Positions 1 through 8,955 of a stretch of 64,000 nt of DNA are shown in pieces. The stretch is from Thomasclavelia spiroformis DSM 1552. Lineage in GTDB: Bacteria > Bacillota_I > Bacilli_A > Erysipelotrichales > Coprobacillaceae. The notes beneath the pieces are model-generated. The model ran no database searches. It was not told the origin of the DNA and was given only the letters and a program-made list of their open reading frames with translations. Numbering within the stretch: the stretch's first letter is position 1; the number at the start of each line of letters is the position of its first letter. The position numbers and the translations under genes are program-made. The stretch spans positions 1,240,001 through 1,304,000 of the forward strand of contig NZ_CP102275.1 of assembly GCF_025149465.1 (NCBI RefSeq), read 5' to 3'.

Positions 1-485
1 ATCATGCACCAAGATTTAATACTAGTGAGCCATTAGTATTTACTGAAAGAGAAGGTAATTCAACCCTTCTTAAAGAAAGAATTATTGCAAATGATATAAT
101 CGATGGAGAAATAAATGAATCAATTATAAATACAAGTAACGATATCAACTATTCAGTTGCGGGAACTTATCATAGTGTTTATGAAGTTTCTAATAGTTTT
201 GGTGATACATCAACAATTGAGTTACCTGTTCATATTATTAAAAGCGAAAACAATCAAATTGACATTAAATTAACACAGGGAATTATTTATATAAATCCTG
301 GTGAAACAATCGATGCTGCTGATTATATTGAAAGTGTTACAAGTGCTCAAGGTAGAACACTACATCGTGTTGTTAAAATTGAATCAAATGTTGATAATAC
401 TACACCTGGTATTTATGAAATTCATTATCGTGCTAGTTATTCAGGAACAAGTGGTGAAACATGGTTAACTGTAGTTGTACAATAA
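1..485 (+). CDS. C-terminal part of a surface protein with Ig-like domains (partial)
   Basis: An open frame enters from the window edge (first full codon at base 3) and stops with TAA at 483-485, giving about 160 residues. The sequence is rich in beta-strand-like, Thr/Ser/Asn-containing stretches resembling the bacterial Ig-like (HYR/DUF5011-type) repeats of secreted proteins, for example the segments around 'VAGTYHSVYEVSNSFGDTS' and 'TPGIYEIHYRASYSG'. No sortase motif or membrane anchor follows, so the protein ends with the last Ig-like fold. It lies 27 bases upstream of the polysaccharide operon on the same strand, so a cell-envelope role is plausible. The start and full function lie outside the window. 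Confidence 0.7.
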   Translation, partial: HAPRFNTSEPLVFTEREGNSTLLKERIIANDIIDGEINESIINTSNDINYSVAGTYHSVYEVSNSFGDTSTIELPVHIIKSENNQIDIKLTQGIIYINPGETIDAADYIESVTSAQGRTLHRVVKIESNVDNTTPGIYEIHYRASYSGTSGETWLTVVVQ

Positions 486-512
486 TTTCAAAGAAAGGGG
501 GCAATCATAAAT

Positions 513-1910
513 ATGAATCAAGATGAAATTAATTTAGATTCAATCAACTATCGAGGTATTATTAGGGATTTATTAAAAAATTGGTGGATAATTGTCCTTA
601 TCGTAATTTCTTTGTATCTAGCAGCTACAGGAATTGGAAAATTAGTTTATATCCCTGAATATACAGTTTCTACAACTTTAGTAGTAAATGCTCAAGGAAC
701 TAGTGATACATATACTTCACTAGCAATGGCTAATGAAATGGCTGATATTATTAAAGAAGTTTTTCAAAGTGATGTTTTATTAGAATTAGTGGAAAATGAA
801 ATTGGGAAAACTAATCAAGGAACGATTACATGCAATCAAATTCAAGAAACTAATTTATTAGTATTAAATGTTACTTCTAAAGATCCTCAAAATGCTTACC
901 AATTTATGAATTCAGCATTAAAACATTATGATGAAGTTTCTGATTATGTGTTTACTAATGCTACATTACAAGTATTACAAGAACCTTCAATTCCAACTAC
1001 ACCATCAAATAGTTCAAGATTGATCAATTATCGTAACTATATCGCATTATTAGGTGGAGTAGCTGTCGCTGGAATTATTGTTTGTCTATATTTATTTCGT
1101 CATACACTTAAAAGTAGTGAAAACGCTACAAAATTATTAGATGGTCGAGTTGTTGGTGTGATTCCTTATGAAAAGAAAAAAAGAAATAAACATTTAAAAA
1201 AATCCAAACAATCATTGCTTATCAGTTCTCCTATTGCAAGCATGAATTTTGTTGAAGCAAATGGAAGAATGTCATCAAGAATCGAACATAATTTTGATAA
1301 ACATAATTTTAAAGTACTTTTAGTTACTGGAACTGGCGAAAATGAAGGTAAATCAACAGTTGCAGCTAATATTTGTTTATCATTTGTTGAAAAAAATAAA
1401 AAAGTATTATTGATAGATGGTGATTTTAGAAAACCAGCACAATATAAAATATTTGATAAAGAAGTTTTAGATACTAATCCTTTACAAGATGTTATAACAG
1501 GAAAAGCCACTTTAAAAGAAAGCATATATTTCAATAAAAAAAGCAATATCTACGAATTGTTTCTTTACCATGCTGTTGATGATCCCTCAAAATTAATGGA
1601 CGTTATTACTTTAAAAAAAATAATAGACCAGTTAAAAGAGCAATTTGATTATATTATAATTGACTGTTCACCTATATCTGTTTCCGTAGATGCAGAAGTA
1701 TGGATGGAAGTTGTTGACAGTACAATTTTACTTGTGCGTCAAGATTGGACAGATATTAGAATTATAAATGATACTGTTGATTTAATTTGGCAAAGCGACT
1801 GTGATTTTATAGGGTTTGCTTTAAATATGTTTATAGATGATGAAATTCGTCATAATGACTATGGTTATAGTTATTATGATTATAAAACCCATAGACATGA
1901 AAGTAGGTGA
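513..1910 (+). CDS. Wzz/BY-kinase fusion: polysaccharide chain-length regulator with tyrosine autokinase, copy 1
   Basis: A 465-residue protein expected to control export and chain length of a surface polysaccharide at the membrane. The N-terminal Wzz-like domain is bracketed by two membrane segments (about residues 25-45 and 177-196), with a Pro-rich stretch just before the second. The cytoplasmic bacterial tyrosine kinase domain has Walker A GTGENEGKST (273-282), Walker A' LLIDGDFRK (near 300) and Walker B IIIDCSP (near 381). A Tyr-rich tail (YGYSYYDY) closes the protein, as expected for autophosphorylation. Walker B reads CSP instead of the usual TPP, so this copy is diverged. In most Firmicutes the two halves are separate CpsC and CpsD proteins; here they are fused. 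The RBS AAAGGGGG lies just upstream. Confidence 0.88.
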   Translation: MNQDEINLDSINYRGIIRDLLKNWWIIVLIVISLYLAATGIGKLVYIPEYTVSTTLVVNAQGTSDTYTSLAMANEMADIIKEVFQSDVLLELVENEIGKTNQGTITCNQIQETNLLVLNVTSKDPQNAYQFMNSALKHYDEVSDYVFTNATLQVLQEPSIPTTPSNSSRLINYRNYIALLGGVAVAGIIVCLYLFRHTLKSSENATKLLDGRVVGVIPYEKKKRNKHLKKSKQSLLISSPIASMNFVEANGRMSSRIEHNFDKHNFKVLLVTGTGENEGKSTVAANICLSFVEKNKKVLLIDGDFRKPAQYKIFDKEVLDTNPLQDVITGKATLKESIYFNKKSNIYELFLYHAVDDPSKLMDVITLKKIIDQLKEQFDYIIIDCSPISVSVDAEVWMEVVDSTILLVRQDWTDIRIINDTVDLIWQSDCDFIGFALNMFIDDEIRHNDYGYSYYDYKTHRHESR

Positions 1911-1914
1911 TATC

Positions 1915-3351
1915 ATGGATGAACAAAGATTAAAAGAATCAATGATGGAAGACGATAGCATTGAAATTGATTTAAGTGAACTAATTCATGATTTTTTAAA
2001 AATACTTAAAGACTATTGGGGCGTATTTTTAGGAACTATTGTTATATGTACTATTGCTTTTTCTACTTTCCGTTATCTTACTTATACTCCAATTTATCGT
2101 TGTGAAGCAACTTTTACAGTTGCAACTGATAGTGAAAATACCGGAAGTTACAGTTATTATTATTCACAAAATACTGCTGATCAATTATCTAAAACCTTTC
2201 CATATATTCTTGATAGTAGCTATTTTAGAAGTATTTTACTTGATGAATTAGGTGTTAATAGTTTAAATGGAACTTTAAGTGCCAGTACAGTTAGTGAATC
2301 TAATATCGTAACTATGGGTGTAGAAAGTAACAGTCCTCAAGATGCAATGTCGATTTTAACATCAGCAATTGAAATTTATCCTGATGTTGCACGTTTTGTT
2401 TTAGGGCAAATTCAATTTCATATGATCAATAATCCACAACTTCCAACAGATCCTTACAACAAATTAACTTTTACAAATACTGTTCTTGTAGGTGGTATAA
2501 TTGGTTTGGTATCTGGAACAATAATTTTAGGATGTATGGCGCTTTTTAGAAAAACGGTAAAAAATCCTGAAGACATGAAACGAATTACAAATTTAAACTG
2601 TATGGCAACAATTCCACAAGTGAAATTTAAAGCTCGTAAAATTCACAAACAAACAAGAATATCGATCAATGACCGACGAATTTCTTTTGCTTTCAAAGAA
2701 AATATGCGTTCACTACAAATACGCTTAGAACGAGTTTTTAAAAAAGAAGAACATAAAGTAATAGTAGTAACTAGTACAGCTGCAAACGAAGGTAAAACAA
2801 CCCTTACAATAAACTTAGCAGAAACATTTGCAGCTAATGGTAAACGTGTTTTATTAATTGATGCTGATTTACGTAGACAATCAATTGCCAAAATTCTTAA
2901 ATGTGATAATAATGAAGGATTAGTTGATTTATATTTACAAAAAGGTGATGTATTAAAAAATATTCGTAAATTAGATAATTCAAAATTTTGGTTTATAGGA
3001 AATGATAAACCGATTAATAATCCTGTATCTGTTTTAAGTCATCCGGATTTTAAAAAATTTATTGAAAAAATGAAAAAAGAATTTGATTATGTAATTATTG
3101 ATACTCCACCATGTGGAATCTTTCAAGATGTTACTTTAATCCAAGAATATTCTGATGCTTTGTTATATGTTGTAAAATATGATTTTCTACCATATCAAAA
3201 GATACAAAATGGACTATCTATATTAAAAGAAGATTGTTGTTTTATGGGGTATGTCTTTAATATTTATACTAAAAAATCATCAGAATACGGTCATTATAGT
3301 TATGGATATAATCAATATAGATATAGTAAAGGCGGTGAATATAAGGAGTAA
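1915..3351 (+). CDS. Wzz/BY-kinase fusion: polysaccharide chain-length regulator with tyrosine autokinase, copy 2
   Basis: A 478-residue paralogue of the preceding gene. The start at 1915 is chosen because AGGTGA at 1905-1910, overlapping the upstream stop codon, gives a good RBS; an earlier in-frame ATG would run through the upstream gene. Membrane segments lie at about 36-53 and 189-211. The kinase domain has the canonical set: Walker A with NEGKTT (near 291-296), Walker A' LLIDADLR (313-320) and Walker B VIIDTPP. The tail contains a Tyr cluster (YGHYSYGYNQY). Four bases separate it from copy 1, implying translational coupling. Two non-identical kinases in one operon suggests paired or hetero-oligomeric action, which is inference. 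Confidence 0.88.
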   Translation: MDEQRLKESMMEDDSIEIDLSELIHDFLKILKDYWGVFLGTIVICTIAFSTFRYLTYTPIYRCEATFTVATDSENTGSYSYYYSQNTADQLSKTFPYILDSSYFRSILLDELGVNSLNGTLSASTVSESNIVTMGVESNSPQDAMSILTSAIEIYPDVARFVLGQIQFHMINNPQLPTDPYNKLTFTNTVLVGGIIGLVSGTIILGCMALFRKTVKNPEDMKRITNLNCMATIPQVKFKARKIHKQTRISINDRRISFAFKENMRSLQIRLERVFKKEEHKVIVVTSTAANEGKTTLTINLAETFAANGKRVLLIDADLRRQSIAKILKCDNNEGLVDLYLQKGDVLKNIRKLDNSKFWFIGNDKPINNPVSVLSHPDFKKFIEKMKKEFDYVIIDTPPCGIFQDVTLIQEYSDALLYVVKYDFLPYQKIQNGLSILKEDCCFMGYVFNIYTKKSSEYGHYSYGYNQYRYSKGGEYKE

Positions 3352-3354
3352 GTT

Positions 3355-4095
3355 ATGATTGATACACATATTCATATTTTACCTAATCTAGATGATGGGG
3401 CTAATAGCATGGATGAAGCAATTAATATGGCCAAACTTGCATTCGATAGTGGAGTAAAAGCAATGGTTGTAACGCCTCATAGTAATCAAATCAATGGTTT
3501 TAAAAATTATAATGGAAATAATTTAATTGATACATTTAGTCGTTTTAAAAATGAATTAATTAAACATAAAATTGATTTAAAGATTTATTTAGGAATGGAA
3601 ATTTTAGCAAGTAATGATCTTGTTGAAAAAATAATAAATAATAAAGTTATTGGATTAAATAAGTCAAGATATTATTTGATAGAATTTTATTTTGATGATA
3701 CTGTAAGTGATATTGAAATGATTTTAAAAGAAATATTAAAGATTGGTAAAATACCACTTATTGCTCATCCTGAAAGATATGTAAATGTTCAAAAAGAACC
3801 TTGGATTATTTATCGATGGTTAAAACTTGGCTGTTTAATTCAAATCAATAAAGGCAGTATATTGGGTCATTTTGGTAAAAATACCCAAATAACTGCAAAG
3901 AAATTATTAGATTACCGTTTAGTAACAGTTGTAGCTAGTGATGGTCATAGCAGTATGTATCGTCGTCCTAATATGAATGAAATTCAAGATTATTTGGAAT
4001 TGAATTATGGTATTGAATATGCAGATAAATTATTATATATGCACCCTAAAGCTATTATTGAAAATAAAAAAATTACATTTATTGATCAAAATTAA
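3355..4095 (+). CDS. PHP-family protein-tyrosine phosphatase (CpsB/YwqE type)
   Basis: A 246-residue metal-dependent phosphatase of the PHP family, expected to dephosphorylate the BY-kinases encoded just upstream. Metal-binding motifs are visible in order: DTHIHILPNLDDGA near the N-terminus, VVTPHS (near 40), AHPERY in the middle and ASDGHS near residue 195. Length and motif order agree with B. subtilis YwqE and pneumococcal CpsB. It begins three bases after the kinase stop codon, with AAGGAG overlapping the end of that gene, so the kinase/phosphatase pair is co-translated. The family role is well established; the exact substrate polysaccharide is unknown here. Confidence 0.9.
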   Translation: MIDTHIHILPNLDDGANSMDEAINMAKLAFDSGVKAMVVTPHSNQINGFKNYNGNNLIDTFSRFKNELIKHKIDLKIYLGMEILASNDLVEKIINNKVIGLNKSRYYLIEFYFDDTVSDIEMILKEILKIGKIPLIAHPERYVNVQKEPWIIYRWLKLGCLIQINKGSILGHFGKNTQITAKKLLDYRLVTVVASDGHSSMYRRPNMNEIQDYLELNYGIEYADKLLYMHPKAIIENKKITFIDQN

Positions 4096-4109
4096 AAGTG
4101 GAGGGAACA

Positions 4110-5501
4110 ATGAATAAGATATTTAAAGATATTAGAACATATTTTATGATTGTTTTAATTATTGTTATATTGCGGCTTGGGTATCAGTTAATTAAATATC
4201 CTATTTTATCAACAAAATACATCATTATTTTTATGATTGTTATTATAGCTATCTTGTTTTTATTTATTTTAAGCCAATATAAAGCAAAAAATAAAAAAAT
4301 AAAACTTACAGGTAAAATACTTATTATTATCTTTTGCTTATTACTAATACCTTTAAACTATACTTTTTCTAAAACAATGAATGCTTTAACTAAAACTCAA
4401 ACTCATGTAGAAACAGACAGTGTTTCAATTATTGTAAAAGCAAATAGTACATATCAATACACCCAAGATTTAAAAGGAAAAATATATTCAACTCTTGCTA
4501 CTGATGATGAATCAGTAGATAAAACAATTGAAAAACTTCAAAGAGAAAACAACGAAAACATTCAACCCAAAGTATACAGTGGTGTGTTAACACTAGTAAA
4601 TGCTTTATATAATAATGATGTTGATTGTATAATTATTAACGAATCATATCGAGCCATGATTGAAGAAGATTTTCCTGATTTTTCTAATGATACAAGAGTT
4701 ATCTATTCAAAACAATATATTACTCAAATAGATTCTCCTGAAAATAATGATATTACTAGAAATACTTTTAATGTTTATGTCAGTGGAATAGATACATATG
4801 GCTCAATTACAACTAAATCACGTTCTGATGTTAATATGATAATAACGGTTAACCCAACTACAAAAACGGTTTTATTAACTAGTGTTCCAAGAGATTATTA
4901 TATTCCATTTAATGTTCTTGGTGGTCAAAGAGATAAATTAACTCATTCAGGCTTATATGGAGTTAATGAAACAATGCAAAATGTTGCATCTTATTTTGGT
5001 ATTGATATAGATTATTTTATAAGAGTAAATTTTGATAGTTTAATCGATATTGTTGATAGTTTAGGTGGTATCGAAGTTTATAATCCTCAAGCATTTAAAA
5101 ACTTTGAGGTTGGAAAAATTACTTTAAATGGTGAAGAAGCATTAGTATTTTCACGTGAAAGATATTCTTTTGAAGATGGTGATAAAGAACGTGGTAGAAA
5201 TCAAATGAGAGTAATTACAGGAATTATTAATAAAATTTTATCACCGGCAATAATCAGCAATTATAGTGAATTAATGGATAAATTGCAGGTTTCTTTTCAA
5301 ACTAACATGTCTGATGAACAAATAATTAGTTTAGTAAGAATGCAGTTAGATGATATGAGTCCTTGGACAATTCAACAGCAAAGTGTTAATGGAAATGGAC
5401 AAACGTTATATTCACCAATTTATGGTTCTGATTTATACATGATAGTTCCTGATGATAAGTCAGTTGAAAACGCTAAAGTCAAAATTAATGAATTATATTA
5501 A
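4110..5501 (+). CDS. LytR-CpsA-Psr (LCP) family cell-wall polymer transferase
   Basis: A 463-residue membrane protein; LCP enzymes transfer polysaccharides or teichoic acids from lipid carriers to peptidoglycan. The ATG at 4110 follows GGAGGGA at 4100-4106; a GTG four codons earlier lies in that RBS and is unlikely. Three N-terminal membrane helices (about 11-29, 36-56, 69-86) precede an extracellular accessory region and the LCP domain (about 225-385). The LCP motifs are clear: SRSDVNMI, TSVPRDYY, the conserved Gly-Gly stretch ending VDSLGGIEV, and the ERGRNQMRV Arg-rich site. It ends the polysaccharide operon and probably attaches its product to the wall. Confidence 0.9.
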   Translation: MNKIFKDIRTYFMIVLIIVILRLGYQLIKYPILSTKYIIIFMIVIIAILFLFILSQYKAKNKKIKLTGKILIIIFCLLLIPLNYTFSKTMNALTKTQTHVETDSVSIIVKANSTYQYTQDLKGKIYSTLATDDESVDKTIEKLQRENNENIQPKVYSGVLTLVNALYNNDVDCIIINESYRAMIEEDFPDFSNDTRVIYSKQYITQIDSPENNDITRNTFNVYVSGIDTYGSITTKSRSDVNMIITVNPTTKTVLLTSVPRDYYIPFNVLGGQRDKLTHSGLYGVNETMQNVASYFGIDIDYFIRVNFDSLIDIVDSLGGIEVYNPQAFKNFEVGKITLNGEEALVFSRERYSFEDGDKERGRNQMRVITGIINKILSPAIISNYSELMDKLQVSFQTNMSDEQIISLVRMQLDDMSPWTIQQQSVNGNGQTLYSPIYGSDLYMIVPDDKSVENAKVKINELY

Positions 5502-5562
5502 ATAACTACTTTTTATTAGATTAATAAAAAAATATAAATTAATAGGGAAAATCATAGTAATT

Positions 5563-5612
5563 TGATATAATTGAAAAGCAAATAAATGTTTTAAAAACAA
5601 AACATTTATTTG
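5563..5612 (+). promoter_or_regulatory. Extended -10 promoter followed by a 14-bp inverted repeat at the predicted mRNA 5' end
   Basis: TGATATAAT at 5563-5571 is an extended -10 element. Starting about seven bases later is a perfect 14-bp inverted repeat (5579-5592 and 5599-5612, CAAATAAATGTTTT arms, six-base loop). It would either form a hairpin at the very 5' end of the transporter mRNA or serve as an operator. No clear -35 box is seen. No T-run follows the repeat, so it is not a typical terminator. Confidence 0.6.
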
Positions 5613-5634
5613 TAATATTAGATGGAGGTTATTT

Positions 5635-7053
5635 ATGTCAAATTCGAAAAAAATCGTTTGGTATAACTTAGCCTTTATGGCGTTTTCTACAGTTTGGGGA
5701 TTTGGAAACGTAGTAAATGGATTTGTATACTTTAACGGTATTCAGGTAATTTTTAGCTGGATCATGATGTTTGCATTGTATTTTGTACCTTATGCATTAA
5801 TGGTTGGAGAATTAGGTTCAGCATTTAAAAATGCCGGTGGTGGAGTTAGTTCATGGATTCATGAAACAATGGGTTCGAAACTAGCTTATTATGCTGGATG
5901 GACATATTGGGTTGTACATATGCCTTATATTGCATCTAAAGCATCAGGAGGATTAAAAGCGTTAAGTTGGGTTCTTTTCCAAAATTCATCTTTTTATGAT
6001 TCTTTGGATATTAGATTAGTTCAAATTATTACGCTGATTGTTTTCTTATTTTTTGCATGGGTAGCATCTCGAGGATTAAACCCATTGAAATCACTTGCGA
6101 CATTAGCAGGATCTTCGATGTTTGTTATGTCAATTCTATTTATTATCTTAATGATGGCAGCACCTGTACTTAATCCAAATGGTGGGTATCAAACAATTGA
6201 CTGGAGTTTTAAAAACTTAATTCCATCATTTAGATTAGAGTATTTTACATCTTTATCTATTTTAGTTTTTGCAGTTGGGGGTTGTGAAAAGATTTCACCT
6301 TATGTAAATAAAGTTGAAAATCCATCTAAGGGATTCCCTAAAGGAATGATTACTCTTGCAATCATGGTTATTGTTTGTGCAATACTGGGAACAATTTCAA
6401 TGGGAATGATGTTTAATGTTGCAGATATCAATGCAAACTTTGATTCGTATATTGCAAATGGTGCTTATTGGTCATTCCAAAAATTAGGCGAGTATTATGG
6501 CATTGGAAATACATTTATGATTATTTATGCCATCTGTAATATGATTGGTCAATTATCAACATTAGTTATTTCTATTGATGCACCACTTAGAATGTTATTA
6601 GATAATGAAGATGCAAGACAATATATTCCTACTAAGTTGTTGAAGAAAAATGATAAAGGTGCATATGTAAACGGTATATGGTTAGTAGTGGCTATTGTAA
6701 CACCATTAATTTTAGTACCAGCTTTAGGAATCAACAGTGTTACTTCGTTTTTAAAATTCTTAACACAATTAAATTCGGTATGTATGCCACTTCGTTATTT
6801 ATGGGTGTTTATTGCTTATATTGCTTTACGCAAGGCAATTGATAAATTCCCTGCTGAATATCGTTTTACTAAAAATCAAGTACTTGCGAAATTTTTTGGT
6901 TGGTGGTGTTTTGCAATTACAGCTATTTGCTGTGGACTAGGAATGCTTAAGGGAAGTCCATTTGAAATTGCAATGAACATTATTACACCTATAATTTTAG
7001 TTGGATTAGGAGCAATTATGCCTGCTCTTGCTAAAAAAAATAAAACAAAATAA
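5635..7053 (+). CDS. APC-superfamily amino-acid transporter (YjeM-like)
   Basis: A 472-residue polytopic membrane protein with about twelve hydrophobic segments. The first helix carries the Gly-rich segment of amino acid-polyamine-organocation transporters (FSTVWGFGNVVNGF), and helix 2-3 includes VGELGSAFKNAGGGVSSWI, matching the glutamate/GABA-antiporter and YjeM-like branch. Substrate cannot be told from sequence alone; an amino acid is likely. The RBS ATGGAGG lies just upstream of the ATG. The gene has its own extended -10 promoter and a strong inverted repeat in its leader, so it is probably expressed separately from the polysaccharide operon. Confidence 0.85.
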   Translation: MSNSKKIVWYNLAFMAFSTVWGFGNVVNGFVYFNGIQVIFSWIMMFALYFVPYALMVGELGSAFKNAGGGVSSWIHETMGSKLAYYAGWTYWVVHMPYIASKASGGLKALSWVLFQNSSFYDSLDIRLVQIITLIVFLFFAWVASRGLNPLKSLATLAGSSMFVMSILFIILMMAAPVLNPNGGYQTIDWSFKNLIPSFRLEYFTSLSILVFAVGGCEKISPYVNKVENPSKGFPKGMITLAIMVIVCAILGTISMGMMFNVADINANFDSYIANGAYWSFQKLGEYYGIGNTFMIIYAICNMIGQLSTLVISIDAPLRMLLDNEDARQYIPTKLLKKNDKGAYVNGIWLVVAIVTPLILVPALGINSVTSFLKFLTQLNSVCMPLRYLWVFIAYIALRKAIDKFPAEYRFTKNQVLAKFFGWWCFAITAICCGLGMLKGSPFEIAMNIITPIILVGLGAIMPALAKKNKTK

Positions 7054-7059
7054 TTTTTA

Positions 7060-7099
7060 AACATATCCTTTAACGTTTAGTTAAAGGATATGTTATACT
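7060..7099 (+). promoter_or_regulatory. 14-bp hairpin overlapped by an extended -10 promoter
   Basis: A perfect 14-bp inverted repeat (7060-7073 and 7081-7094, seven-base loop) follows the transporter gene. Its right arm runs into TGTTATACT (7091-7099), an extended -10 element for the next gene. The hairpin has no good T-tract on the plus strand, so terminator strength is doubtful. The predicted start point (about 7106) falls right at the CGGAGG ribosome binding site, which would give a very short leader. Confidence 0.5.
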
Positions 7100-7119
7100 T
7101 ATATACGGAGGTTTTGTTT

Positions 7120-8439
7120 ATGGATAAAAAAATATCGCAGGAATTAATGTTATTTATAAAAAAAAGTCCTACTGCTTTTCATGCCATTGATAACATAAAA
7201 AAAACATTATTAGAAAATGGCTTTGAAGAATTATTAGAAGGACAAGTATGGCAGATTGAAACAGGTAAACGTTATTTTGTTTCTAGAAATAATTCTAGTA
7301 TCATTGCTTTAAATTTAGGTACTGATTTAAGTAACTATAGCTTTAATGTTGCTGCTTCACATAGTGATTCACCAACTTTTAAAATCAAAGAAAATGCTGA
7401 AATTGAAATTAGAGGGAAATATACGCAACTAAATACCGAAGGTTATGGCGGAATGCTGTGTTCAACTTGGTTTGATCGGCCTTTATCAATTGCTGGACGT
7501 GTTTTAGTACGTGATGGCGATCGTTATCTTACTAAATTAATTAATTTTGATCGTGATTTAGTATTAATTCCTAACGTTGCAATTCATATGAATCGTGCTG
7601 TAAACGATGGTTATGCATATAATAAACAAGTAGACATGTTGCCATTATTTGGTGGTAGTGATAGCAAAGTAGGAGATTTAAATAAATTAATAGCTGAAAA
7701 ATTAAATATTGATGTTGAAAATATTTATGGTAGTGACTTATATTTATATAACCGTATGGAGCCATCTATATGGGGGATAAATGAAGAGTTTATTTCTTGT
7801 CCACAATTAGATGATTTACAATGTGCTTATAGTAGTTTACAAGGATTTTTAAAAGGATATAATGCTAAATCAATTAATGTATATGCATGTTTTGATAATG
7901 AAGAAGTTGGTTCGGGAACAAAACAAGGAGCAGGTTCTACGTTTTTACAAGATGTTTTAAAACGTGTAAACAATGCGTTAGGTAAAAGTGATGAAGAATA
8001 TTATCGTGCTTTAGCTTCAAGTTTTATGTTAAGTGCTGATAATGCTCATGCAGTTCATCCAAATCATCCAAGTAAAACAGATGTCAATAATTGTGTATAT
8101 ATAAACGAAGGTGTTGTTGTTAAATCACACGCTGGGCAAAAGTATACAAGTGATGCTGTAAGTATTGCTGTTTTTAAAGGGTTATGTAAAAATGCTAATG
8201 TGCCAGTACAATTTTTTGCAAATCGATCTGACGTAGTAGGTGGCAGTACTTTAGGAAATATTGCAATGGCTCAAGTTTCAATGAATGGGGTTGATATTGG
8301 TTTACCACAACTTGCAATGCATTCATCTTATGAAACGGCAGGAATTAAAGATACATATTATATGATCAAAGTAATGGAAGAATTTTTTAATAGTCATATT
8401 GAAGAAACAACTGCACATGAATTAAAGGTTACTAAGTAA
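7120..8439 (+). CDS. M18-family metalloaminopeptidase
   Basis: A 439-residue cytosolic zinc aminopeptidase of the M18 (aspartyl aminopeptidase) family, removing N-terminal residues from peptides. The start at 7120 follows CGGAGG; ten upstream in-frame codons lack an RBS. Family motifs visible in order are AASHSDSPTFK (metal-binding His and Asp), PQLDDLQCAY, DNEEVGSGTKQGAG (catalytic Glu and metal ligand), ADNAHAVHPNH and the C-terminal MHSSYETAG with the last metal-binding His. Length agrees with the family. It is followed with a one-base overlap by a small membrane protein gene. Confidence 0.93.
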   Translation: MDKKISQELMLFIKKSPTAFHAIDNIKKTLLENGFEELLEGQVWQIETGKRYFVSRNNSSIIALNLGTDLSNYSFNVAASHSDSPTFKIKENAEIEIRGKYTQLNTEGYGGMLCSTWFDRPLSIAGRVLVRDGDRYLTKLINFDRDLVLIPNVAIHMNRAVNDGYAYNKQVDMLPLFGGSDSKVGDLNKLIAEKLNIDVENIYGSDLYLYNRMEPSIWGINEEFISCPQLDDLQCAYSSLQGFLKGYNAKSINVYACFDNEEVGSGTKQGAGSTFLQDVLKRVNNALGKSDEEYYRALASSFMLSADNAHAVHPNHPSKTDVNNCVYINEGVVVKSHAGQKYTSDAVSIAVFKGLCKNANVPVQFFANRSDVVGGSTLGNIAMAQVSMNGVDIGLPQLAMHSSYETAGIKDTYYMIKVMEEFFNSHIEETTAHELKVTK

Positions 8440-8852
8440 TGAAAAAAGAGAAGTTAACAAAAAAACAAGTTGCTAAAATAAAAAAAGAGATATTAGAAAA
8501 ATATACAATCTCTGGGTTATGGCAAACAATGTGTGGTTATATAGTTTTATTATTTGTAAAAGAATTATTGACAGATAATTATTTAATTAATTTTTCTGTA
8601 GATGTGTTAGTAGCAATTGTGGCATTTTATATTACATTGCATAATTTAGTCAATCAGTATAAATTAATTAGTGAACATGGTATTTCTAAAAAGCCATTTG
8701 TTTTTCAAATTTTTGGATATGTAATTGGATTGTTTATTGTAATTATTACGCTAAAGAGTCCTTTCGATATTTCATTTGCTATTTTAGTTATTGCCTTTTT
8801 AACAAATAAGAAACTATTTGAAAAAGAACTTAATTCTATTAAAATGAAATAA
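8439..8852 (+). CDS. Hypothetical four-helix membrane protein
   Basis: I do not recognise this 137-residue protein. It starts with a Lys-rich cytoplasmic segment (residues 1-20) followed by four hydrophobic stretches, at about 28-45, 50-70, 87-103 and 107-122. The start ATG shares one base with the stop codon of the M18 peptidase gene (TAATG), which indicates translational coupling. A terminator hairpin follows at once, so it is the last gene of the short operon. No enzyme motif is visible. Confidence 0.6.
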   Translation: MKKEKLTKKQVAKIKKEILEKYTISGLWQTMCGYIVLLFVKELLTDNYLINFSVDVLVAIVAFYITLHNLVNQYKLISEHGISKKPFVFQIFGYVIGLFIVIITLKSPFDISFAILVIAFLTNKKLFEKELNSIKMK

Positions 8853-8858
8853 TTTTTT

Positions 8859-8892
8859 AAGTATGGTTAAATAAATACCATACTTTTTTATT
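8859..8892 (+). terminator. Rho-independent terminator
   Basis: Nine-base-pair stem AAGTATGGT / ACCATACTT (8859-8867 and 8877-8885) with a nine-base loop, followed by a T-rich tail to 8892. It closes the M18 peptidase operon. Confidence 0.85.
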
Positions 8893-8955
8893 TAATAACA
8901 GATAATCAGTAAACAATTTTACCACTGTTAATATTCTATATTAAGAGGGAAAATT

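Noticed and set aside
1166-1546. Long open frame antisense to the first Wzz/BY-kinase gene, and similar antisense frames in parC, yqeH, UPF0210 and others
   Set aside because: They lack ribosome binding sites and recognisable domains, and mirror the codon bias of the sense genes in AT-rich DNA.
7060-7094. A simple rho-independent terminator after the amino-acid transporter
   Set aside because: There is no adequate T-run on either strand and the right arm overlaps an extended -10 promoter, so I listed it as a regulatory region.
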